A DNA stretch of 64,000 bases, taken from the NCBI GenBank assembly GCA_963801185.1, contig CAWDDW010000003.1:1054001-1118000 (forward strand), given 5' to 3'. The notes beneath the pieces are model-generated. The model had not been told where the DNA came from, ran no database searches, and saw only the letters and a program-made list of their open reading frames with translations. The position numbers were made by a program, and so were the translations under genes. Every line of letters begins with the position of its first letter. Positions within the stretch are counted from its first letter, which is position 1. Shown piece after piece: positions 37,190-46,714 of this stretch. The stretch is from Palsa-601 sp963801185 (lineage in GTDB: Bacteria > Actinomycetota > Acidimicrobiia > Acidimicrobiales > Bog-793).

Positions 37190-40100
37190 ATGGCCGGTCT
37201 GATCGAGTGTGTGCGCCCCGGCGCGGAGGCCGAGGAGGCACTTGTCTCCTCGATCCGCCGCGCCCAGGCGACCGATCCTCTCGCACCGGTCTCCGTAGTA
37301 GTCCGCACGCCCTTCGTCGCACTCGACCTCCGGCGCCGGCTGGCTGAGCGCGGAGCCTTCGCCGGGACCCGATTTACGCCGTTCGCCCGTCTCATCGAGC
37401 TGCTCGGCCCGCCCGGCCTGCCCGGCCCGCCCGGCCTGTCCGACGAAGGCACCGGCGGGTCCGATCGCCGCCCGCTCACGAACGCCGCGCTTGGGGCAGC
37501 CCTCCGTCAGGCGCTCCGATCGGCGCCCGGTGTCCTCTCCGCAGTCGTCGACCACCCGGCGACTGAAGAGAGCCTGACGCGGACCTATCGGGTTCTGCGA
37601 CCGCTCGAGCAGGCTGATCGCAGGCTGATCGCGTCGATGAGCGCCAGGGCGGCCGACGTCGTGAAGATCATCGAGGCTGCCCGGGACGCCCTCGAGCCCG
37701 GTTGGTACGACCTCGAAGACCTCGCTCATATCGCGGTAGACAGGATCGAGCGGGGAGAGGCCGATCTCGGCGACGTCGGCCCCCTCGTGCTCCACCTACC
37801 CGATCCGCTTCCACCGGCGCACTTGTCTCTGCTCGAGGTCCTCGCTCGCCACGGGGACGTGACCGTCGTCGCCGGGATCGTCGGCGACGAGGCCGGCGAC
37901 CGTGCTACGCACACGCTCGTCGACGAGCTGACACGTCGTGGGTTCCGCCTCGGGGCGGCGAGCCCCGAGAACGAGAGCACGCTGCGGCCGAGGCCCTTCC
38001 TCGACCGGGTCATCGGTGCCCCGGACATCGAAGAAGAGGTCCGCATGGCGGTGAGGTTGCTGGCGGCTCACGCCGAGGCGGGAAAGCCGCTCGGTCGTAC
38101 AGCGGTCGCCTTCCCGGGATCCCGCGCCGCGAATGCCTACCTCGGTGTGATCGAGGAGGCGTTCGTCGTAGCGGGCATTCCCTGGACCGGTCCGGCGACT
38201 GAGACCCTCGCCGACACCGGAGAGGGCAAGCTCGTGATCGACCTCGTGCGGATGCTCGTGGCAGGCGAAGGGTCCTTCGAGCGCTCGGGCGTCATCCGTT
38301 GGCTCTCGTCGCCCGCCCTCACGCCGTCGTGCGCGCTGATGGCGCGGCTAGCTTCGATCGGCGACGAGCCAACGGCGTCAGTCCCGGTCGGCTCGTTCGA
38401 CCGGTGCTCGCGGGCCGCAGGCGTGGTCAGCGGCAGTCGGGAGTGGCGAGACCGCCTCGGCGCCTACGCCCACAGGAGAGAGGAGCGCCAGGCGCACGGC
38501 GCGGCGGGCGAGGTCGCCCGCGACCTGGCAAAGATCGTCTATCGGCTCGCTTCACTCGGCGAGGACTTGCATCGGCTCTCCCGTTGGGACGAGGTCGCCG
38601 ATTGGGCGACCAAAGTCGTCAAAGAGGTCGTGGCACCGGGCGAGGCGCAGGATCGGCTGGGCGACGCGGTCGCAGAGCTGGCTCAACTCGGCGTCCTCGA
38701 GCAGTTGGCCTCGCCGGCCGCTGCCGACGGTCGCAACCGCTGGGAGCTCCAGCTCATCTCGGCCTTCGGCGCCGCGCTCAGCACGCCGGCCGGCAGTCAC
38801 GGCCGGCTCGGGGCAGGGCCTGCGGTCGGCTCCATCGCTGCCCTCGCAGGTATCCGTACGGACCTCCTCGTCGTGCTCGGAGCCGGGGAAGGGGTGCTGC
38901 CGGCCCGGACACCCGATGATCCCCTCGTGACCGAGATCGAGCGGGAGGCCGTGCGGGCGCTCGCCGAACGAGAGCGGGTCGAGGACCGCGACCGCCGGAT
39001 CACCCTCACCCTCCTGGCGGGAGCCGAGAGTTCGGTCGCCACCTATCCGCGCGTCGGCAGGGGCGCCAGCCGCCCGGCATATCCGTCCCGGTGGCTCTCA
39101 GGCGACCTCTTTCACGGGAAGCCCGAAGAGGTCGCCTCGTTCTCGGCCGCAGTGGCCTCCGTTGCCGAAGGGGTGCTCGCCCCGGCCGACCACTGCGACC
39201 TCGAAGCTCGCACTCATCCGGCGCGGAGTCGACGCCGGCCGGCGCGTGCGGGATCTCGTCGTGGCCGAGATCGGTGACCTCGCGGGTCGCTGGGAAGCAG
39301 AGCGGGAGCGGGGCGGCCCGGGCCTAAGCCGATTCGGTGGGCGTGTCGGCCCGATCGAAGGCAACGAGGAGGTCATCACCGACGTCATGTCGGCCACTCG
39401 GATGGAGAGCCTCGCGAGCTGCCCGCTCCAGTTCATGTTCGAGCGGCTGGCTCGGGTCGAGATCCTCGAGGCGCCCGACCGCCGGCACATGATCGATGCG
39501 CGGGACCGGGGCTCTCTCATCCACTCCGTGCTCGAGGACTTCGTCGAAGCCACTGTCATCGGGAGTGACACTTTTGGAGGCTGGGACGACGCCGAGAGCG
39601 TCGCGACCCTGCACCAGATCGCCGAGCGCCACTTCGAAGAGTACGAGGCGCGCGGCCTCACCGGGAAGGCCGTCTACTGGCGGATGGCCAAGAACAGGAT
39701 CCTCTCGGACCTCGAGCGCTTCGTAGCCATCGAGTCTCGCCGTCTCCGCACGAGTGGGGGCTTGCCGGTCAAGACGGAGATGGCGTTCGGCTTCGACGAC
39801 GACGCGCCCGCAGTCGTCATTGACACACGGGGCCGCGAGCTGCGCTTCCGGGGCAAGATCGACCGCATCGACGTGGAACCGGGCGGCGTCGTCCGTGTCA
39901 TCGACTACAAGTCCGGTAAGGCGACCGGTTACGCCGGCATCGAGAAGGATGCGCTCGACGGCGGCCGGCACCTGCAGCTCCCGATCTACGCCAAGGCGGC
40001 GCGACCGCTAGTGCCGGAGGAGGCGGCGAGTGTGATCGCCGAGTTCCGTTTCTGCTCGTCCGAGGCGGGCTTCGCGACGGTCCCGGTCGAGCTCACGCCC

Positions 40101-40331
40101 GGGCTCGACGTCGAGCTCGATCGCGTGTTGGGCATCCTCGGCGACACGATCGAGCGCGGGAGCTTCCCACCCCGGCCCGGCAACGGCGACGAATGGCAGC
40201 CCCCCAACTGCCGTCGGTGCGACTACGAGTCGATGTGCCGCCTCGACAGGGGTTCGCAGTGGCAACGGGCGACCGAGGACGACTCGATGAGCGAGTACGT
40301 CGAGCTCGTCGCCGATCAGAGGCTGTCGTGA
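37190..40331 (+). CDS. addB: AddB-like nuclease subunit with Fe-S PD-(D/E)XK domain, frameshift near 39205
   Basis: From ATG 37190 the protein (AGLIECVRPGAEAEEALVSS) has a helicase-like fold without a Walker A motif, as in inactivated RecC/AddB-type subunits. A Pro/Gly repeat (LLGPPGLPGPPGLS) lies near residue 70. Near 39200-39215 one extra base shifts the frame; it resumes as LALIRRGVDAGRRVRDLVVAE. The C-terminal RecB-type nuclease is clear: MESLASCPLQFMFERL, GSLIHSVLEDF, KIDRIDVEPGGVVRVIDYKS and QLPIYAKAA. One Cys (ASCPLQ) plus three in CRRCDYESMC form the AddB-type 4Fe-4S site. About 1,046 aa. Its stop overlaps the next GTG (40328), so it pairs with AddA-like. AdnA/AdnB-type assignment is the alternative. 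Confidence 0.82.
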
Positions 40332-43300
40332 CGGACGACCTGGTGCTCGTCGACGCAGCCGCTCGCCGGTCGGTCGCAAGCGAGCTCGGCGTCACGTTGT
40401 TCGTCGAGGCGGGCGCGGGCTCCGGAAAGACGACCGCCCTCGTGAGCCGGATCGTGGCGCTCATCGCCGGCGGACGCGCACAGGTCACCGGCATAGCAGC
40501 CATCACCTTCACCGAAGCAGCCGCGGCCGAGCTGCGGATCCGCGTGCGCGAAGCCCTCGAGAATCAGGCCAGGTATGCCGCGCCCGCCTCCGACGAGCAG
40601 CGTCGCTGCATCGAGGCCCTCGGGCACATCGACGAAGCACCGATCTCGACGATCCACGGCTTCTGCCAGCGGATCCTTGCGGCGCACCCCATCGAGGCGG
40701 GGCTGCCGCCTCGATTCGAGGTCCTCGACGAGGTCTCGGAGAGCATCGAGTGGCAGCGCCGCTGGTCAGCCGAGATCGACCTCCTCGCGTCCGACCCGGC
40801 CATGGGAGGGCTCCTATCGATGGCCTGGGTGCTCGACGTGCACGAGCGGCGGGTGGAGACCTTGGCGAGGGCGGTCGACGAGGGGTGGAACCCGTGCAGG
40901 CCCGAGAGCCCGGACCTGCGGTCGGTCCTCTCCGCGGCCGAGCAAGTGGCCGAGCTGGGCGTAGCGCAGCTTCAACAGCTTCTGACCGCCGCTGTGGCGG
41001 CGCGCCACATCTGCACTGATCCCGAGGACAAACTGCTGAGTCGGCTCGAGCAGCTGGCAGAGCATGCAGACCGGCTCGGAGCGGCAAGGTCGTGGTCAGA
41101 GGCCCTCCCGTTGCTCGTCGCCGACGGCCACTTGTTCACAAAGCAGAACGTCGGCCAGAAGGAGGCCTGGGGCGGCGATGCCGACGGCGTGCGCCTCCTC
41201 GTCGAGGAGGTGGCGGCTTCGTACGAGCGCCTCTTCCAGGGTCTCGTCGACCTCGTCGTGGGAGCGCTCGCCGGGTACTTCGAGGCCCGGTCGCGTGCCG
41301 CGGCAAGTGACCGCCGTTCTCGTGGCCTTCTCACCTTTCATGACCTGCTCGTGCTCGCCCGTGACCTCTTGCGAGATCGCACCGGGGTGCTCGTGAACGT
41401 GAGGCGTCGTTACTCTCACGTGCTCATCGACGAGTTCCAGGACACGGACCCGTTGCAGCTCGAGATCGCCCGGCTCATCGGTACCGAGGACGGTGTGTGG
41501 GTCGCCGGGAGGTGCTTTTTCGTGGGCGACCCCAAGCAATCGATCTATCGCTTCCGGGGTGCAGACCTCGCCGCGTACGAGGCGGCCCGCGAGGAGATCG
41601 TCGGGCCGGCCACGACGTTGCTCACCTCCAACTTCCGCTCCGCCCCGGCGATCATCGACTTCGTCAACTCGTGTTTCGAGGACCTTTTCGGCGAGCGGTT
41701 CCAGTCCCTCGACGCCGCCCGCACGCTCCCGCAGGGCGCCATCGAGGCCTCTCCGGTATGCGTGATCGGAGGGCAGATCCCTGACAAGCCGAGCCGGCGC
41801 GAGCAGCGCAGGATCGAGTCGGAGGACTGCTGCCGAGCGATCGAGCTGGCGGTACGCGACGAACGTTGGGCCGTCGAGGATGCATCGACCGGGCTGTCGC
41901 GGCCAGCCCGGCTGGGTGACGTGGCGATCCTCGTGCCTCGGCGGACGGGGCTTGCCGAGCTTGAGAGCGCCCTCGATCAGCACCACATCGGGTACCGGGT
42001 GGAGAGCGCCTCGCTGATCTTGAAGAGCCAGGAGGTGCGAGACGTCCTTGCGCTCGCCCGGGCGATCGACGAGCCAGGAGATCATGCGGCGCTCGTCGCG
42101 ACGCTGCGCTCCCCGGCGTACTCGATCGGTGACGACGAGCTCGTGAGATGGGTGGCGGCCGGGGGCGCGTGGAGCATCGAGCAAGTGCCCGACGAGGGAG
42201 CCGTGACTGCCTCGCCCAGAGTCGCGGCGGCGCTCGCAGACGTCGCCCGCCTGCGATCGAGTCTCGGCGAGCTCGGTCCGGTCGGGACCCTCTCTCACGC
42301 CGTGAGCGAGCGGCGCCTGCTCCAGGTGGCCTCCGACCGCCCGCACGCTCGTGAGGCCTGGCGACGCATCCGCTATCTGATCGACCGGGCGAGGGTCTTC
42401 GTCGAAGCAAGCGGAGGGGGCCTGGCAGAGTTCGCCGACTGGATCGACGGTCAGGTCCAAGGTGGGCTCCGCTCGTCGGAGTCAGTGGTCCCCGACGCGG
42501 ATGAGGACGTCGTGCGGATCATGACGGTGCACGGTGCGAAGGGACTCGAGTTCCCGATCGCGATCCTGTGCGGCTTCGGGACGAGCGACGAGGCCTCCGG
42601 GCCGCCCGACACGGTCCTGAGGCATCCCGACGGTGCCACTGAGGTGCACTTCACGCAGACGCTTAGGACCTCGGGCTTCGAGTCGCTCGAGGTGGAGGAG
42701 AAGGAGCGTGAGGCAGAGGAGGCCACCCGCCTCCTCTACGTCGCCACGACTCGGGCCCGCGATCACCTCGTCATCTGCGGGCACCACGTGCGCAACGGCA
42801 GGCAGACCCTCGGAGAGCGCCTCCTCGACGCGGCCGGCAAAGGTCCCGGGTCGTGGCGCTTGCTCCCATCTGGCGCGCCGGCCGGCGTCGGCGGGCCTGT
42901 GTCGCCGGCGTCTCCGGCCGCGCGATCGGCCACAGCCACGGCCACAGCCACAGCCACAGCCGGTGCCGCCGCGTCGATCACGACCCTCGACGAGTACGAG
43001 GAGTGGTGCATCGGCCGGTCGGCGGCAATCGCACGTGCTACCAGACGAGCCAACGTGCGGGCCACTGAGGTTGGCACTCTCACCAGCCCGGGCGAGCCCC
43101 CGGCCTACGAGCCGGGCGGAGACGAAGGCCAAGCCGAGGCCAGCCTCGACGACGACACCGTGCTGCCGCTCGGCCTCGGCCGGCGGCGGCGCGGCCGGGC
43201 GGGAACCCAGATCGGGCGAGCGGTACACGCAACTCTGCAGTCGATCTCTGCTGCGGACGCTTCGGTTCTCGGGATTCCCGATGCACCAGCGGCAGAGATC

Positions 43301-43786
43301 GCCGGCGCGACACACCGCCTCCAGGCGATAGCCGATGCCCAGGCGCTCGCCGAGCGCGTGGGCCAAAGGTCCCGCGACGTCGGTCGCCTGGCCCGGGCGG
43401 CGTTGACGAGCCCGGTCGTCCGTATGGCTTTCGCGAGCGGGACGGCCCGCCGGGAGACATACGTCTCGACGTCGGTCGAGGGCACGATCGTCGACGGTTA
43501 TGTCGATCTGTGCTTCACGCAGCCCGACGGCTCCCTCGTCGTGATCGACTACAAGACGGATTCTGTCCGCAACTCCGCCGAAGCACGGGAGCAAGCGGGT
43601 CGTTACGAGCTGCAGGCCGCCACCTACGCGCTCGCGCTCAGCGAGGCGACCGGACGCCCGGTCGCCAAGTGTGTGCTCGTGTGGCTCTCCCCACCGGCGC
43701 AGCCGCTCGAGCATGAGCTGTCAGGCCCGGCGCTGACCGAGCGCATCCAAGCGGTACGCGAGATCGTCGGGGCGCTCACCTCATGA
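40328..43786 (+). CDS. addA: AddA-like UvrD/RecB helicase-nuclease
   Basis: GTG 40328 (TDDLVLVDAAARRSVASELG) overlaps the AddB-like stop; 1,152 aa. SF1A helicase motifs are complete: Walker A EAGAGSGKTTALVSRI, Ia ITFTEAAAAELR, II HVLIDEFQDTDPLQ, III VGDPKQSIYRFRGAD, IV LTSNFRSAPAI, V VRIMTVHGAKGLEFPI and VI LLYVATTRARDHLVI. A linker follows with an (Ala-Thr) microsatellite (42929-42962). The C-terminal PD-(D/E)XK nuclease has GYVDLCFTQPDGSLVVIDYKTD and QAGRYELQAATYALAL. With the AddB-like subunit it should form the double-strand-break resection enzyme. It overlaps the methyltransferase ATG by 4 bp. Confidence 0.9.
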   Translation: MTDDLVLVDAAARRSVASELGVTLFVEAGAGSGKTTALVSRIVALIAGGRAQVTGIAAITFTEAAAAELRIRVREALENQARYAAPASDEQRRCIEALGHIDEAPISTIHGFCQRILAAHPIEAGLPPRFEVLDEVSESIEWQRRWSAEIDLLASDPAMGGLLSMAWVLDVHERRVETLARAVDEGWNPCRPESPDLRSVLSAAEQVAELGVAQLQQLLTAAVAARHICTDPEDKLLSRLEQLAEHADRLGAARSWSEALPLLVADGHLFTKQNVGQKEAWGGDADGVRLLVEEVAASYERLFQGLVDLVVGALAGYFEARSRAAASDRRSRGLLTFHDLLVLARDLLRDRTGVLVNVRRRYSHVLIDEFQDTDPLQLEIARLIGTEDGVWVAGRCFFVGDPKQSIYRFRGADLAAYEAAREEIVGPATTLLTSNFRSAPAIIDFVNSCFEDLFGERFQSLDAARTLPQGAIEASPVCVIGGQIPDKPSRREQRRIESEDCCRAIELAVRDERWAVEDASTGLSRPARLGDVAILVPRRTGLAELESALDQHHIGYRVESASLILKSQEVRDVLALARAIDEPGDHAALVATLRSPAYSIGDDELVRWVAAGGAWSIEQVPDEGAVTASPRVAAALADVARLRSSLGELGPVGTLSHAVSERRLLQVASDRPHAREAWRRIRYLIDRARVFVEASGGGLAEFADWIDGQVQGGLRSSESVVPDADEDVVRIMTVHGAKGLEFPIAILCGFGTSDEASGPPDTVLRHPDGATEVHFTQTLRTSGFESLEVEEKEREAEEATRLLYVATTRARDHLVICGHHVRNGRQTLGERLLDAAGKGPGSWRLLPSGAPAGVGGPVSPASPAARSATATATATATAGAAASITTLDEYEEWCIGRSAAIARATRRANVRATEVGTLTSPGEPPAYEPGGDEGQAEASLDDDTVLPLGLGRRRRGRAGTQIGRAVHATLQSISAADASVLGIPDAPAAEIAGATHRLQAIADAQALAERVGQRSRDVGRLARAALTSPVVRMAFASGTARRETYVSTSVEGTIVDGYVDLCFTQPDGSLVVIDYKTDSVRNSAEAREQAGRYELQAATYALALSEATGRPVAKCVLVWLSPPAQPLEHELSGPALTERIQAVREIVGALTS
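42929..42962 (+). repeat. Hexanucleotide microsatellite in the addA-like linker
   Basis: About five imperfect copies of a six-base unit (ccacag/ccacgg) encode an alternating Ala-Thr run (ATATATATATAG) between the helicase and nuclease domains. The unit length keeps the frame, so copy-number changes would only alter the linker length. Confidence 0.7.
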
Positions 43787-44901
43787 TCAAGTACCTCGGC
43801 TCGAAACGCCGCCTCGTTCCCACCCTCGCCGCCATGGCCACCTCCATCGGCGGCCGTACAGCGCTCGACCTCTTCTCGGGCACCGCCCGAGTCGGACGAG
43901 CCCTCAAGCAGGCAGGAATGCAGGTGACGGCCGTCGACTCGGCCACGTACGTGTACGTGCTGGCACAGACCTACGTCGCAACCGATGCGAGAGAGGTGGA
44001 CAGCGACGAATTGGCGGACGCGCTCGCATCCCTCAGCCGGCTGCCAGGCCGAGCGGGTTACGTCACCGACGTGTTCTGTGAACAGTCGCGCTATTTCCAC
44101 CCCGACAACGGGCGGCGCATCGATGCCATCCGGGACGCCATCGAAGAGGCGTGGGCGGGCTCGTTTCTCTATCCGCTGCTCCTCACGAGCCTGCTCGAGG
44201 CAGCGGACCGGGTCGACTCGACCACCGGTCTGCAGATGGCCTATCTGAAGCAGTGGGCGCCCCGGGCGCTCAGTCCCCTCGAGCTGCGGGCGCCGGCTCT
44301 CGTCCCCGGGCCCGGCGAGGCTGTGATGGGCGATGCGTCACACCTTGTCGCAGGGCTCGGCCACTTCGACGTGGCCTACCTCGACCCTCCCTACAACCAG
44401 CACCGGTACTTCGGCAACTACCACGTCTGGGAGACGCTGGTGCGGTGGGATGCCCCCGATCACTACGGCGTCGCGTGCAAGCGAGTGGACTGCCGCGACG
44501 ACGCGACCGCCAGCCCGTTCAACCGCCGCCGTGAGATGCCGGTCGCGCTCGCGTCGGTGATCGCCGACGTCGACGCCGAGCTCTTGCTCGTCTCCTACAA
44601 CGACGAGTCGTGGCTGAGCGCCGACGACCTGGTGGCGATGTGCCGCCGGCGCCTCGACCAACGAGCCGGGCCGCAGGATGATGCGACCGTCGCGATTCTC
44701 GGCCTCGACCAGCCTCGATACGTCGGGGCCCGCATCGGCATCCACAACCCCGCCGGGGAGAAGGTCGGCACCGTGTCGCACCTGCGCAATACCGAGCTCA
44801 TCGTGGCAGCTGGCCCGCGCGAGGCTGTCAGGCGCGCGGTCCGGGCCGGCCTGCTGGCGGCGGCGGGGTCGGGCCTCGAAGCCGAGGAGATGCCCGTCTG
44901 A
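43783..44901 (+). CDS. D12-class DNA adenine-N6 methyltransferase coupled to AddAB
   Basis: This 372-aa protein begins MIKYLGSKRRLVPTLAAMA, the motif X region of D12 (Dam/FokI-type) enzymes, then motif I RTALDLFSGTARVGRALKQAG with VTAVDSA. Motif IV is present as DVAYLDPPYNQHRYFGNYH (about residues 200-216), followed by the RREMPVALASVIADVDAELLLVSYNDESWL region. The target recognition part is short, so the recognised sequence cannot be predicted. No restriction endonuclease gene is adjacent. Its ATG overlaps the addA-like TGA (ATGA), making a three-gene coupled unit addB-addA-methyltransferase. It could mark host DNA in a way that the AddAB-like enzyme reads, but this is speculation. Confidence 0.85.
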   Translation: MIKYLGSKRRLVPTLAAMATSIGGRTALDLFSGTARVGRALKQAGMQVTAVDSATYVYVLAQTYVATDAREVDSDELADALASLSRLPGRAGYVTDVFCEQSRYFHPDNGRRIDAIRDAIEEAWAGSFLYPLLLTSLLEAADRVDSTTGLQMAYLKQWAPRALSPLELRAPALVPGPGEAVMGDASHLVAGLGHFDVAYLDPPYNQHRYFGNYHVWETLVRWDAPDHYGVACKRVDCRDDATASPFNRRREMPVALASVIADVDAELLLVSYNDESWLSADDLVAMCRRRLDQRAGPQDDATVAILGLDQPRYVGARIGIHNPAGEKVGTVSHLRNTELIVAAGPREAVRRAVRAGLLAAAGSGLEAEEMPV

Positions 44902-44914
44902 CTCGCCGGGGAGG

Positions 44915-46648
44915 TCAGCTCCGCAGTGCAGGCGGCCGCAGGTGCAGCCAGACCCATGCACCGTCGATCCGTGCGGGCGGACGCCCGAGTAGCGCGGTCA
45001 AGATCTGCACCAGGTAGCTCGGCCTCTTGTCTCTGTTGAGCACAACGATGTCAGAGACCTGCCACGACTCGATCTCTCTTCGGACGGCGTCCGCCCGTGC
45101 GCTCGGGATCGACCGCCCGATGTACCCGATCTTGGCATCGTTGAACAGTGTCGTGACCGGGCTCGCCGGGAGGCTCCCTATCGGGTTCGGTCCGGTCGAG
45201 GGGATGAAGCCGTACCCGGCGACCATGTCGTAGGGAATCTGCTCCTCTGCTTGCCAGATCATCGGGTCGGCCATGAACCCGTTCATCACCGGGTAGGCGA
45301 GCAGGATCGACCCGACCGGCAGATGGGTTATGGCGTGCGACCGGTAGACGGGCGGGAGGGCGATCTGCCGTGTCGGGTACGGCCACTGCGCCGAGAGCGC
45401 CGGTGAGAGGAGGGCTATGACGCCGAGAGCGCCGGCCCCGACCGACGCCATCGCCTGTTGGGCTTGGGGCCGTTCGGCAAGCCAGTGGCGGAGCGCGCCG
45501 AGCACGATCGCAAGATCGAGGGCGAGCAGCATGTCGACCAGGATCATGAACCGGACGGGGATCAGGTTCTCCAGGAACGGCATCTTCGTCACCAGCCTGT
45601 CCGGCAACGGGATGTGGGTGCCGATGGCAGGCGTCAAGTGAAGCGAACGGCCCATAGCGAAGATGAGGGCGATGCCTGCGAGGAGGGCGGTGAGGCGGAG
45701 CGCGCCGTTCCTCACGCGCCAGACCCCGGCGAGGACGACCACGAGGAGTGGAATCCCCACGTAGGACGCCCACACATGGGGAAGAGCCCCGTTTCCGCCG
45801 AGAGGCCATACGAGGGCCTTAAGCCAGAGGACGTATGACTCCGGCGACGCGAAGATCGACCCTCGGTAGCGCCTCGGCCCGAGCAGCAGGACCTCGACGG
45901 GCCAGGCGAGAAGGACTCCGGCGGTGACGGCGGTGACACCGAGGCCGGTGGCGAGGCGGCGCCATCGTGTCCGGATCTCGGCCGGATACCGGACGGCGAG
46001 CAACACGATTCCGATGGCGCCCATGAAGACGAGCATCGCCAGCACTTCGAGTGACGTGAGCGCTTGGGCGGCGAGCACGAGGCCGAGCAGCACGCCTCTC
46101 GACACCGGTGATCCGCGGCGGGAGACCACGAGGTCGTCGAGGAGCAGCAACACGAGCGGCGGGAAGACCAGGGTGGTGAGGTGCAGGTGCCCGTCGGCGA
46201 GATCGTTGAGCACGAAAGGCGAGAAGCCGTAGAACAGCCCTCCCAGCCATGCCCCGAACCCGAAGGTCGTGTAGCGCCGGAACACGAGGTAAGCGACGAG
46301 TGCGCTCGCGGCCGGGGCAAGCACTATGAGGACGTTGAACGCGACGACCGGCCCGAAGGCGACGGTGATCGGTGACGCGACGAGGGCTGGGAACAAGATG
46401 CTCGAGTTCGTCATCAAGTTGATGCCGGCAGGGGCGAAGATTGCGTGGCTGACGAATGGGTCGAGCCCTGATCCGATTGCGTGCGGGAGCCATTCGAGGA
46501 ACCAGATCTGCTGTGCCGGATCGCCCCAGCCGGACGTCGTGATCGTGTGGGCGGCTCCGCCGGTCCACACGTGCCACCAGGCGGCGATGCCGGCAAGGAG
46601 GTACGCCACGCCGGCCGCGACGATGATGACCGAGCGACGCACGGGCAC
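44915..46648 (-). CDS. Polytopic membrane protein, GT-C-like, paralogue of 23630-25402
   Basis: GTG 46648 starts PVRRSVIIVAAGVAYLLAGI; 577 aa with ten or more membrane segments. The first loop, DPAQQIWFLEWLPHAIGSGL, and FAPAGINLMTNSSILFPALV match the hut-linked membrane protein, as does the later ENLIPVRFMILVDMLLALDL. The C-terminal soluble domain (PVGSILLAYPVMNGFMADPM) ends near the stop at 44915. Likely a lipid-linked glycosyltransferase or envelope flippase-like protein; the substrate is unknown. It is divergent from the OafA-type acyltransferase (46715), with only 66 bp between the starts, so both share one promoter region. Confidence 0.7.
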   Translation of the reverse strand: MPVRRSVIIVAAGVAYLLAGIAAWWHVWTGGAAHTITTSGWGDPAQQIWFLEWLPHAIGSGLDPFVSHAIFAPAGINLMTNSSILFPALVASPITVAFGPVVAFNVLIVLAPAASALVAYLVFRRYTTFGFGAWLGGLFYGFSPFVLNDLADGHLHLTTLVFPPLVLLLLDDLVVSRRGSPVSRGVLLGLVLAAQALTSLEVLAMLVFMGAIGIVLLAVRYPAEIRTRWRRLATGLGVTAVTAGVLLAWPVEVLLLGPRRYRGSIFASPESYVLWLKALVWPLGGNGALPHVWASYVGIPLLVVVLAGVWRVRNGALRLTALLAGIALIFAMGRSLHLTPAIGTHIPLPDRLVTKMPFLENLIPVRFMILVDMLLALDLAIVLGALRHWLAERPQAQQAMASVGAGALGVIALLSPALSAQWPYPTRQIALPPVYRSHAITHLPVGSILLAYPVMNGFMADPMIWQAEEQIPYDMVAGYGFIPSTGPNPIGSLPASPVTTLFNDAKIGYIGRSIPSARADAVRREIESWQVSDIVVLNRDKRPSYLVQILTALLGRPPARIDGAWVWLHLRPPALRS

Positions 46649-46714
46649 ACGATAGGCGGAGCGCTCCGGGCATCGAGGCCTCAGGTTCTCGCACCTGGCA
46701 ACATTTCGGCCGAG

